Part shown: positions 1 to 6,206 of the stretch, piece after piece
Numbering within the stretch: position 1 is the first letter of the stretch
How the letters are laid out: every line of letters begins with the position of its first letter
Origin: a bacterium
GTDB taxonomy: Bacteria > Bdellovibrionota > FAC87 > UBA2466
DNA length: 9,917 bases
Direction: 5' to 3'
Assembly: GCA_019750655.1 (NCBI GenBank)
Contig: JAIEOG010000425.1
Span: forward strand, 1 to 9,917
The notes under the pieces: generated by a model
Database searches by the model: none
What the model saw: only the letters and a program-made list of their open reading frames with translations
Told to the model about the DNA's origin: nothing
Made by a program: the position numbers and the translations under genes

Positions 1-2
1 TG

Positions 3-842
3 CAGGATGGCGCCGACAAACAACGCAAATTTCCGCTTAGTCCTGAACGAGACATCCTGAAGTTTCTGATCGAGTTTGCGCCTTTGGAGCGCTGGCAGCG
101 CGAAGTGCTGACGATGGTCCGTGAAGAAGCCTATTATTTTGCACCTCAGGGCCAAACGAAAATCATGAACGAAGGGTGGGCCAGTTACTGGCACTCCCTT
201 TTGATGACTCAGCACGTGTTGCGGGATGCCGAGATCATCGATTTCGCCGACCACCACGCAGGCACAATGGGCAGCCGCCCCGGGCAAATCAACCCCTATA
301 AGCTTGGCATTGAACTCTACCGTGACATCGAAGACCGCTGGAACCGCGGCAAGTTCGGCCCAGAGTACGAAAACTGTGACGATATCGTGGCACGCCGTAA
401 CTGGGACAAAAACCTAGGGTTGGGGCGCCAGAAGATTTTCGAAGTCCGTCGCCTGCACAACGACGTCACTTTCATTGATAGCTTCATGAACGAGGAGTTC
501 TGCGAGGCGCAGAAACTTTTCACTTACGGTTTCAACCGCCGCACGGGCCAGCATGAAATCGTCGACCGCGATTGGCGGAAAGTGAAAAAGCAGCTTTTGT
601 TCTCTTTGACCAACCTCGGCCAGCCGATCATGCGCATCGAGGATGGGAACTTTGAGAACCGCGGGGAGCTTTTGCTTACTCACCAGCACGAAGGCATGGA
701 CCTCGAGCATTCCAAAGCTATCGAGACGTTGAAAAACGTCCAGCTGCTCTGGAAGCGCCCTGTTCACCTTCTGACCAAGTACAATTCGCAGAACAAGCTT
801 CTGTCGTTCGACGGTAAAGACTTTTCAGAAAAAGACGCTTAG
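3..842 (+). CDS. spoVR: SpoVR family protein, C-terminal part (5' end outside window)
   Basis: The reading frame is open from the first complete codon at position 3, so the true start lies upstream; the TTG at 84 is inside conserved sequence and is not the start. About 279 codons are visible. The sequence shows SpoVR/YcgB hallmarks: FPLSPERDILKFL, then APLERWQREVL, REEAYYFAPQ, TKIMNEGWASYWHS, and near the C-terminus QLLFSLTNLGQPIM, GNFENRGELLLTHQHEG and LLWKRPVHL. In Bacillus SpoVR acts in spore cortex formation, but the family is widespread in non-sporulating bacteria, where its biochemical role is unclear. It is commonly encoded with the PrkA serine kinase and a YeaH/YhbH (DUF444) protein, which I would expect just upstream but cannot see. 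The next gene begins 9 nt downstream with its ribosome binding site over this stop, so the two are probably cotranscribed. A sporulation role should not be assumed. Confidence 0.93.
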   Translation, partial: QDGADKQRKFPLSPERDILKFLIEFAPLERWQREVLTMVREEAYYFAPQGQTKIMNEGWASYWHSLLMTQHVLRDAEIIDFADHHAGTMGSRPGQINPYKLGIELYRDIEDRWNRGKFGPEYENCDDIVARRNWDKNLGLGRQKIFEVRRLHNDVTFIDSFMNEEFCEAQKLFTYGFNRRTGQHEIVDRDWRKVKKQLLFSLTNLGQPIMRIEDGNFENRGELLLTHQHEGMDLEHSKAIETLKNVQLLWKRPVHLLTKYNSQNKLLSFDGKDFSEKDA

Positions 843-845
843 GAG
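841..845 (+). promoter_or_regulatory. Ribosome binding site overlapping the spoVR stop codon
   Basis: AGGAG lies 6 nt before the ATG at 852, and its first two bases are the last two of the spoVR TAG (840-842). This fixes the start of the downstream gene and makes reinitiation or translational coupling with SpoVR likely. Confidence 0.75.
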
Positions 846-851
846 ACCTTC

Positions 852-1826
852 ATGGCCGACGAGATCAAGATCCCTAAAAAGATCCTTTTTGCGGATTTTG
901 CCATCATCAAATTTAACCAGCTGATGGATCAGCTGCGCAAAGAAGGCTTTGGTGTCGACGGTGTCACGGATGAAAAGAAATTCGTCCAAAAGATTTCCGA
1001 AGAAGCTGTGGATATTTGCGTGATTAACTTGCTGTTGGGCGGCACGGGCCCTTTTGAGCTCATTCGCAAAGTGCGCGCCTCCTCCCGCAATCGCGATGTG
1101 AAGGTCATCGTAATTTCCAAGCAGGTCCAAAAGCTCAACATCCAAAACACTTTGAAAGCGGGCGCCAACGATTTCGTGGCCGATCCCGTCGACAACGACA
1201 ACCTCCATGCCCGCATTCTCTACCACCTAACGCCTAAGCGCGTGATTGAGAACCTGACGGGGAATCTCGCTTCCGTCAGCGCAGACACCTGGCCTGTGCT
1301 GAGCACCATGCTCAACGCGACGGAGCGCCTCTCTCGCACGCCACCTCTGCGCATTTCCGACGCTTTCCACGGCATCCTTTGCGATGTCGCTAAGCTTCTT
1401 GAGAGCAACCGTACGAGCATGATGATTGTCGATGAGGAGAATAACTCCGGCGTCGTATTGGCTTCGAGCGACGATCCGAAATTTTGCGATTTTCCGGTGG
1501 TATTGAACAAATACCCCGAAGTTCTAGACGTTATCCATTCCGGAAACTTCGTCTTGATTGACGATGTTTCCAAAAACCAACTCACCCAACAGATCAATGA
1601 GAACGTTCGCAGCATCGCGATTGGTTCCATTATGGTCTTCCCCGTGCGCTACGCAGGGGAGGTAGTCGGCGTGCTTACCGTGCGCCGTCCCAAAGCGAGC
1701 GATTTGCCCTCGTTGGACAACCTCCGAGTACTGCAGGCGTTAGCAAATACGCTGGCAGCTCATGCGAACATGAAGGCTTCGCTGCGCCGCATCTACCGGG
1801 ATTACAAGCCTACCAAGGCCGGCTGA
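852..1826 (+). CDS. Degenerate response-regulator receiver (pseudo-REC) fused to GAF domain
   Basis: A 324-aa protein with no signal peptide or membrane segment, so probably cytoplasmic. Residues about 9-128 have a receiver (CheY-like) fold pattern: ILFADFAI at strand 1, a hydrophobic strand CVINLLL at 56-62, FELIRKVR, the strand VKVIVIS ending at Ser89, and AGANDFVADP at 103-112. The chemistry is lost, however. The acidic pair is reduced to Asp15-Phe16, the phosphoacceptor position is Asn59 (codon AAC at 1026-1028), and the conserved lysine before the final proline is Asp111. Ser89 is kept at the Thr/Ser switch position. Residues about 165-312 look like a GAF domain (VAKLLESNRTSMMIVDEE, then AIGSIMVFPVRYAGEVVGVLTVRR). 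No DNA-binding or enzymatic output domain follows. It is probably a phosphorylation-independent signalling or ligand-sensing scaffold. Being 9 nt after spoVR with an overlapping SD suggests a shared function with that operon. The domain call is solid; the role is unknown. Confidence 0.85.
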   Translation: MADEIKIPKKILFADFAIIKFNQLMDQLRKEGFGVDGVTDEKKFVQKISEEAVDICVINLLLGGTGPFELIRKVRASSRNRDVKVIVISKQVQKLNIQNTLKAGANDFVADPVDNDNLHARILYHLTPKRVIENLTGNLASVSADTWPVLSTMLNATERLSRTPPLRISDAFHGILCDVAKLLESNRTSMMIVDEENNSGVVLASSDDPKFCDFPVVLNKYPEVLDVIHSGNFVLIDDVSKNQLTQQINENVRSIAIGSIMVFPVRYAGEVVGVLTVRRPKASDLPSLDNLRVLQALANTLAAHANMKASLRRIYRDYKPTKAG

Positions 1827-1853
1827 GCTCCCCCGGAACACCGCCCTTAACAC

Positions 1854-1882
1854 TTGCCTGCAGTAAGAGCGCAGGATATTTA
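1854..1882 (+). promoter_or_regulatory. Weak candidate promoter for the glutamate dehydrogenase gene
   Basis: In the 85-nt gap after the receiver-GAF gene, TTGCCT (1854-1859) is followed after 17 nt by TATTTA (1877-1882). The matches to consensus are modest (4/6 and 3/6). If used, transcription would begin near 1889, downstream of the ATG at 1882, which would favour the ATG at 1912 as the dehydrogenase start. No clear terminator is seen for the upstream operon, so readthrough is also possible. Confidence 0.25.
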
Positions 1883-1902
1883 TGCTTTCAAGGGTTGAAG
1901 GC

Positions 1903-1909
1903 GGAGGGG
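1903..1909 (+). promoter_or_regulatory. Ribosome binding site deciding the gdhA start
   Basis: GGAGGGG lies immediately upstream of the ATG at 1912; the GGAGG core is 4 nt away, which is short but workable. The competing ATG at 1882 has only AGGA (1873-1876). Translation from both starts is possible. Confidence 0.5.
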
Positions 1910-1911
1910 CC

Positions 1912-3198
1912 ATGTCGGTTGAAATGCACGAAGAAGCCATTTGCGGTTGGGAAGACCACCCGTTCTATAAGAACAATCTTGAAATCATGGAAGGCGCGGC
2001 CCGCGAGATCGATCTCGATCCGAACGTCTTCAATCGTCTGGCGAAACCGCGCCGCTGCTTATACGTAAGCATTCCCGTTCGCATGGACGACGGCACCATC
2101 CAAACGTTTGATGGTTTCCGCGTCCACCACAATACGACCCTGGGTCCGGGTAAGGGCGGTATCCGCTTCCACCCCGAAGTGAACTTGGCCGAAACGGCCG
2201 CTCTCGCATTTTTGATGACCTTGAAAAACTCCCTCGTGCGCTTGCCACTTGGCGGCGCTAAGGGTGGGATCCGCTGCGATCCAACGAAGCTTTCTCGCCG
2301 TGAGAAACAAAGCCTCACGCGCCGGTACACTTCCGAAATCCATATGTTCATTGGCCCGGAAAAGGATATTCCGGCTCCGGACGTAGGGACCGATCCCCAA
2401 ACGATGGCCTGGTTGATGGACACCTATAGTACCAATATGGGTTATGCCGTTCCGGGCGTGGTGACGGGTAAGCCAATTGAAATCGGCGGCTCCTTAGGCC
2501 GTATGGACTCCACAGGCCGTGGCGTGGTTTACACGATCATGGAAGCGGCTAAGCGCCTGAATATGGAACTCGGCCCCAATACGACGGTAGCAGTCCAGGG
2601 CTTCGGGAACGTGGGTTTCTTCTCCGCAAAAATCATCGCGGGCTTGGGTTGCAAGATCACCGCAGTGAGCGATGTTTCGGGCGGCGTTTACAATTCTCAA
2701 GGGCTCGACATGAACGCCCTACGAGATTGGATTGCTACCAATAAGGTGCTCAAGGGTTTCCCGGGTGGCGATGCCATCACCAATGAGGAATTGCTGGAAG
2801 TCGAGTGCGATATCTTGATCCCGGCGGCTCTGAGCAACCAGATCACGGAAACCAACGCGGACAGGATCAAGTGCAAGATCCTCGCAGAGGGCGCCAACGG
2901 CCCGACTACGCGAGTCGCTAGCAAGATCCTCCACGAAAAAGGCGTGTTCATCATTCCCGATATTCTTGCGAACTCGGGCGGCGTGATTGTGTCCTATTTC
3001 GAATGGGTCCAGGGCATGCAGAACTTCTTCTGGAGTGAGAAAGAAGTGAACAACAAGCTCTGGGAAGTCATCACGAGCGCGTTTAGCCGCGTTTATGAGA
3101 TTTCGGAATCGCGTGGCATTGGGATGCGGCGAGCGGCGTTTGCCTCTTCGCTAGACCACTTGTCCAAGGCGATGCTACTTCGCGGATTCTTTCCGTAA
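1912..3198 (+). CDS. gdhA: Glutamate dehydrogenase (Glu/Leu/Phe/Val dehydrogenase family)
   Basis: A 428-aa enzyme for reversible oxidative deamination of glutamate to 2-oxoglutarate and ammonia, cytoplasmic and probably hexameric. The substrate domain has GPGKGGIRFHP (Lys81), the MTLKNSL region (Lys105), PLGGAKGGI with catalytic Lys117, and PAPDVGTD with catalytic Asp157. The Rossmann domain has QGFGNVG (230-235) and ends strand 2 in Asp254 (AVSD), which usually favours NAD over NADP. EGANGPTT and ILANSGGVIVSYFEWVQ follow, the latter a family signature. Length is normal. The frame also has an ATG at 1882 with AGGA 5 nt upstream. I prefer 1912 because GGAGGGG (1903-1909) precedes it and the extra ten residues do not look conserved. 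The GPxKGGIR sequence type resembles the RocG/GudB subfamily more than E. coli GdhA, so the symbol is generic. A strong terminator follows. Confidence 0.95.
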   Translation: MSVEMHEEAICGWEDHPFYKNNLEIMEGAAREIDLDPNVFNRLAKPRRCLYVSIPVRMDDGTIQTFDGFRVHHNTTLGPGKGGIRFHPEVNLAETAALAFLMTLKNSLVRLPLGGAKGGIRCDPTKLSRREKQSLTRRYTSEIHMFIGPEKDIPAPDVGTDPQTMAWLMDTYSTNMGYAVPGVVTGKPIEIGGSLGRMDSTGRGVVYTIMEAAKRLNMELGPNTTVAVQGFGNVGFFSAKIIAGLGCKITAVSDVSGGVYNSQGLDMNALRDWIATNKVLKGFPGGDAITNEELLEVECDILIPAALSNQITETNADRIKCKILAEGANGPTTRVASKILHEKGVFIIPDILANSGGVIVSYFEWVQGMQNFFWSEKEVNNKLWEVITSAFSRVYEISESRGIGMRRAAFASSLDHLSKAMLLRGFFP

Positions 3199-3390
3199 GA
3201 CGTTCGCTTTTGAAGAATTACTAGGCGTCCGAGGGGCCTCTAAAACAGGCGCTTCGGGCGCCTTTTTCGTTTTCGCTGCTTTAGAGCAGTTTTCCGCAGG
3301 CGCGCCGATGCGGCACGCCTCCTCATTTACCGTCGGTGAGTTTGCCCAAACTGCGCTAGAAAGCGCGGTGAATATCAATAACAGCTTCAC
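3175..3390 (-). CDS. Possible small secreted protein (signal peptide, 71 aa)
   Basis: A minus-strand ORF beginning with GTG at 3390. It has a convincing signal-peptide-like N-terminus: MKLLLIF, a hydrophobic core, and an SAVWA cleavage region after about 16 residues. A hydrophilic, Ala/Lys/Pro-rich tail with two cysteines (in EEACRIG and AENCSK) follows. It starts 35 nt inside the end of purA in another frame and ends 24 nt inside the end of gdhA on the opposite strand, filling the whole gap. Against it: about 12 codons, most of the signal peptide, are dictated by the purA sequence; there is only a G-rich stretch (GGGGCGGG) and no clean Shine-Dalgarno; and the gdhA terminator hairpin lies inside it. 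I recognise no homologue. It could be a real translationally coupled periplasmic peptide or a chance ORF. Confidence 0.3.
   Translation of the reverse strand: MKLLLIFTALSSAVWANSPTVNEEACRIGAPAENCSKAAKTKKAPEAPVLEAPRTPSNSSKANVLRKESAK
3247..3267 (+). terminator. Rho-independent terminator after gdhA, possibly bidirectional
   Basis: AGGCGC (3247-3252), loop TTCGG, GCGCCT (3258-3263), with a run of five T at 3263-3267. It lies 48 nt after the gdhA stop. Read from the minus strand, the same hairpin is followed by GTTTTA, so it may also stop transcription leaving purA, though with a poorer U tract. Confidence 0.85.
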
Positions 3391-4645
3391 GACCCGCCCC
3401 CGTGGAAATCAGGTTCACCTGACTCTGCGTGTTTTCCTCAATGAACTTCAAATAATCGATAAGGTTCTTTGGAAGGTCCGCGGCCGAACGGATGCCTTTG
3501 AGGTCTTCTTTCCAGCCGGGCAACGTTTGGTATACCGGGACGACTTTGTCCAAGAGCGATGTGTTTGCCGGGAAGGTGTCGTACGTTTTGCCGTCAATTT
3601 TGTAAGCCGTGCAAACTTTGATCTCGTCGGTGCCTGTCAGCACGTCCGCCTTGGTTACAGCGAGATGCTTAATTCCCGAAGTCCGCAGCGCATAGCGCAT
3701 GGCTACTAAGTCGAGCCAACCGCAACGCCGCGGACGGCCCGTGGTGGCGCCGAATTCGCCGCCGGTTTCGCGGAGGCGGTCGCCTTGTGCGTCTTTCAAT
3801 TCCGTAGGGAATGGGCCTTCGCCGACACGCGTGGTGTAGGCTTTGACGATACCCAGGAATAGAGTGTCTTTGGGCAACCGCACGCCCAATCCAAGCGCTG
3901 CTTGCGAGGGAAGGGTGTGGGAAGAAGTGACGTACGGGTAAGTGCCGTAGTCCATATCCAGCAGGATGCCCTGCGCGCCTTCGAAAAGGATTTTGCGGCC
4001 GCCGGCAATATCGTCTGCCAAGACATTCGAAACATCGTGCACGAAGGGCTTCAACCGCTCCGCAATCTGCCGGTACTTTGCGACAAAGGCGTCCATATTT
4101 ACGGGAGCGACTTTGTAGAATTCTTTAAGCAGGAAATTCTTTTCTTCGAGATTCGCAGCGAGTTTGGCTTCGAATGCGGTCGAGTCGTAGAGATCGGACA
4201 CGCGTAAACCACGGCGAGAGGCGCGGTCTTCATAGGCTGGTCCAATGCCACGCTTGGTGGTCCCAATCTGCCCTCCTTTACGCCCTTCACGGGCAGCGTC
4301 GAGGTGGCGGTGGTAATCTAGGATCAAGTGACTGCGATCCGAAAGCGCGATGCGTGATTCGAGATCGGGCACCCCGGCCTTTTTCAGAATATCAATCTCG
4401 TGCAAAAAGACTTCCGGATCGACGACAACGCCGGAGCCGATGTAGCAGCGTGCATGCGGTCGCAAAACGCCGGAAGGGATCAAGTGCAAAACCGTTTGTT
4501 TGCCTTGAACGACTAGCGTGTGGCCGGCGTTATTGCCGCCCTGGAAGCGAGCGACGATTTCGGCTTCTGCGCTGTAGTAATCGACGATTTTGCCTTTGCC
4601 CTCGTCTCCCCATTGCAAACCGATGATGACTACGCCCTGAGGCAT
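3356..4645 (-). CDS. purA: Adenylosuccinate synthetase
   Basis: A 429-aa cytoplasmic enzyme for GTP-dependent condensation of IMP with aspartate to adenylosuccinate, the first committed step to AMP. It has the N-terminal GTP loop GDEGKGK with catalytic Asp14, then QGGNNAGHT with catalytic His42. Further family sequences are GSGVVVDP, GTTKRGIGPAYEDRASR, FEGAQGILLDMDYGTYPYVTSS, TTGRPRRCGWLDL and a TKAD guanine-recognition motif. The C-terminal ISTGAGREAVID region takes the place of the common STGPER form. Length is normal (E. coli about 432). The ATG at 4645 shares its first base with the stop of the upstream aminotransferase gene (TAATG), so translation is probably coupled and no separate promoter is evident. 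It is convergent with gdhA. Confidence 0.98.
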   Translation of the reverse strand: MPQGVVIIGLQWGDEGKGKIVDYYSAEAEIVARFQGGNNAGHTLVVQGKQTVLHLIPSGVLRPHARCYIGSGVVVDPEVFLHEIDILKKAGVPDLESRIALSDRSHLILDYHRHLDAAREGRKGGQIGTTKRGIGPAYEDRASRRGLRVSDLYDSTAFEAKLAANLEEKNFLLKEFYKVAPVNMDAFVAKYRQIAERLKPFVHDVSNVLADDIAGGRKILFEGAQGILLDMDYGTYPYVTSSHTLPSQAALGLGVRLPKDTLFLGIVKAYTTRVGEGPFPTELKDAQGDRLRETGGEFGATTGRPRRCGWLDLVAMRYALRTSGIKHLAVTKADVLTGTDEIKVCTAYKIDGKTYDTFPANTSLLDKVVPVYQTLPGWKEDLKGIRSAADLPKNLIDYLKFIEENTQSQVNLISTGAGREAVIDIHRAF

Positions 4646-5820
4646 TACAGGCTCCCTTCGAGAAAGTACCGACCAGCGGCAGCAGGTCCTGCACCGAAAT
4701 TCACGGGGATTCCCACGTGCTGTGCCGCCATTTCCACCGCAGAAAGCACGGTGATCATATCCAATTCGTCAAAGTAGCCGAGGTGGCCGATGCGGATCAT
4801 TTTGCCTTTGAGGTGATCCTGGCCTTCCGCAATCGTCACTCCGAAACGCGCCCGCACATATTCAATAAGCGCTTCGCCTTTATCGCAACCCTTAGGCAAC
4901 ATCACGGCCGTGATGGAGGGCGCGGGAGCGTGCTTCGCCAAGAGCTCAAAACCCGAAGCTTGCAGGCCCCGGCGTGTGCCTTCGGCAAGGCGCAGGTGGT
5001 GTTTGAATACGGCTTCCAGGCCCGCTTCTTTAAAACGTTGGAGAATGAGATCTAGTCCTGCAATCAAACCCACGGCCGGCGTCCAAGCCGTCTGCCCGAG
5101 CTTGCGAGATTTATCATCGTTCTTAAGGTCGAAATAAAACGACGGGATAGTGGCGCGTTCGCGCGCTTTGCGGGCTCGCTCAGAAAATGCAATGGTCGAA
5201 ATTCCCGGAGGCAGCATCAGCGCTTTTTGCGAGCCGCTGATGACGGCATCGAGTCCCCAGGCATCCATGGGTAGTTCGCACACGCCCAAGGCCGTGATGG
5301 CATCGACAAAAATGAGAGCGCTGCTGTTGTCGTGAACCGTCTTTGCGATTTCACGAACGGGGTGCAAAACGCCCGTCGAAGTTTCCACAGCTTGGAAAAG
5401 CACAGCGCGTACGGCTGGGTGAGTAGTGAGCGCCTTTTTCACTTCATCGGGATTAATGGCGTCGCCCCAAGGCGTAACCACTTCATGCACTTTGAGACCG
5501 AAAGCCTTGGCAATCGAGGTCCAACGCTCGCCGAACTTACCGGCATTGAGGACGAGTACTTCGTCGCCGGTAGAAAGGCAGCTTGTAACGGTGGCTTCCA
5601 TCGCCCCTGTTCCTGAGGACGAGAGCACGTAGCAAGGTTGCTTGGTTTGGTAGAGGTATTCGAGGTTCTTCCAAACCCTTTCCCAGGTAGCTGCAAATTC
5701 CGGCGTGCGGTGGTGCACGGGAGCTTTGCCTAAGATGGCCAGGACCTCCTCCGGAACGGGGGTAGGGCCAGGCGCAAAGATGCGTAATTTTTCGAACAAT
5801 GGGTGTGAGGTGAGCTTCAT
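4645..5820 (-). CDS. Class V PLP aminotransferase (alanine-glyoxylate/serine-pyruvate type)
   Basis: A 391-aa PLP enzyme from the ATG at 5820. Landmarks are FAPGPTPVPEEV near residue 15, HHRTPEF at 36-42, SSSGTGAMEA (the phosphate/PLP-binding turn, 67-76), ETSTGVLHP at 146-154, FVDAITALG with Asp173 contacting the pyridine nitrogen, and SGSQKALMLPPG with the Schiff-base Lys199. This fits alanine-glyoxylate, serine-glyoxylate or serine-pyruvate aminotransferases; the exact amino donor cannot be read from sequence. The frame stays open to an ATG at 5934, which would add 38 residues with no family resemblance. The family normally starts a few residues before the APGPTPVP motif, so I chose 5820. 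There is no Shine-Dalgarno before 5820, but a plausible promoter sits just upstream, compatible with a very short leader. It overlaps purA by one base, so the two form an operon. A link to serine/glycine supply for purines and one-carbon units is an inference. Confidence 0.9.
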   Translation of the reverse strand: MKLTSHPLFEKLRIFAPGPTPVPEEVLAILGKAPVHHRTPEFAATWERVWKNLEYLYQTKQPCYVLSSSGTGAMEATVTSCLSTGDEVLVLNAGKFGERWTSIAKAFGLKVHEVVTPWGDAINPDEVKKALTTHPAVRAVLFQAVETSTGVLHPVREIAKTVHDNSSALIFVDAITALGVCELPMDAWGLDAVISGSQKALMLPPGISTIAFSERARKARERATIPSFYFDLKNDDKSRKLGQTAWTPAVGLIAGLDLILQRFKEAGLEAVFKHHLRLAEGTRRGLQASGFELLAKHAPAPSITAVMLPKGCDKGEALIEYVRARFGVTIAEGQDHLKGKMIRIGHLGYFDELDMITVLSAVEMAAQHVGIPVNFGAGPAAAGRYFLEGSL

Positions 5821-5832
5821 TTGGGCCAGCCG

Positions 5833-5862
5833 AATGTAAGGCGCAGGCTGGCCTAGAGTCAA
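5833..5862 (-). promoter_or_regulatory. Candidate promoter of the aminotransferase-purA operon
   Basis: Read on the minus strand, TTGACT (5862-5857) is followed after 18 nt by TACATT (5838-5833). Matches to consensus are 5/6 and 4/6. The ATG at 5820 lies 12 nt beyond the -10 box, so the predicted transcript would carry only about 5-6 nt of leader. This agrees with the absence of a ribosome binding site there. Confidence 0.4.
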
Positions 5863-5908
5863 GAAAGGCGGGTGCCCAAAAATGTCATCCCCTAATTGAC
5901 GCAAAGCG

Positions 5909-5937
5909 TTGCAATCAATGGATGAACCTGGCATAAT
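5909..5937 (+). promoter_or_regulatory. Candidate promoter for the small gene-folP-folK unit
   Basis: TTGCAA (5909-5914), a 17-nt spacer, then CATAAT (5932-5937), with matches of 4/6 and 5/6. Transcription would start near 5944, about 27 nt before the ATG at 5971. The -10 box is the centre of an 11-bp palindrome (GGCAT-A-ATGCC, 5930-5940), which could be an operator. Confidence 0.45.
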
Positions 5938-5970
5938 GCCGCTTCACTTAAAATTCGATGCGGGGGTTGG

Positions 5971-6165
5971 ATGAATCCGGTGGATACGAACGTCCAGGTT
6001 GAGGAAAAAGTGTCTGGTCTGAAGGGCAAAGAGAAGCGCCCAGTGCCTTCTGTCCTGAAGATGATTGAGGCCGACCCCGAATTGCGGGACTTTTTTAAGC
6101 TTATCCACGAAAACGGCTGGCGCGATAAAGCGGCCGGTTTGCTCGCCGAACGTCTCCAAAAGTAA
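5971..6165 (+). CDS. Small hypothetical protein (64 aa) preceding folP
   Basis: I do not recognise this protein. It is a short, highly charged polypeptide with no signal peptide, membrane segment or cysteine. The first 25 or so residues are rich in Lys, Glu and Val and look flexible. The rest (SVLKMIEADPELRDFFKLI, then DKAAGLLAERLQK) looks helical and amphipathic. The start is the ATG at 5971, preceded by a G-rich stretch (GGGGG at 5962-5966) and by a reasonable promoter with an expected leader of about 27 nt. It ends 41 nt before folP on the same strand, and could be cotranscribed with folP-folK, although folP has its own candidate promoter. Codon use resembles the neighbouring genes. It is probably a real gene; a folate role is only suggested by position. 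Confidence 0.65.
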   Translation: MNPVDTNVQVEEKVSGLKGKEKRPVPSVLKMIEADPELRDFFKLIHENGWRDKAAGLLAERLQK

Positions 6166-6167
6166 CT

Positions 6168-6197
6168 TTGACAGACCTGCTTGGGGGTCCCTAGGAT
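6168..6197 (+). promoter_or_regulatory. Candidate promoter immediately upstream of folP
   Basis: A perfect TTGACA (6168-6173), an 18-nt spacer and TAGGAT (6192-6197, 4/6). Only nine bases separate the -10 box from the folP ATG at 6207, so the transcript would begin at or within a few bases of the start codon. The alternative reading is that AGGA (6193-6196) is a distant Shine-Dalgarno. Confidence 0.45.
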
Positions 6198-6206
6198 GGC
6201 GCGGCT

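Noticed and set aside
84..86. TTG at 84 as start of SpoVR
   Set aside because: The frame continues upstream with conserved SpoVR residues to the window edge, so the gene is simply truncated by the window.
1..842. Evidence for sporulation
   Set aside because: SpoVR homologues occur widely in non-sporulating bacteria and no other spore gene is present.
1882..1911. Ten-residue N-terminal extension of glutamate dehydrogenase from the ATG at 1882
   Set aside because: Possible because AGGA is 5 nt upstream, but the stronger SD at 1903-1909 and lack of family resemblance favour 1912.
2004..2017. Perfect 14-bp palindrome CGAGATCGATCTCG inside gdhA
   Set aside because: It encodes Arg-Glu-Ile-Asp in a normal reading frame with common codons; no other sign of an operator or recombination site.
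3308..3709. 133-codon plus-strand frame opposite purA, and similar long frames opposite folC and SpoVR
   Set aside because: They lie antisense to strongly conserved genes, have no recognisable domains, and are expected by chance at this base composition.
5821..5934. 38-residue N-terminal extension of the aminotransferase
   Set aside because: No family similarity, no good ribosome binding site, and it overlaps the likely promoter.
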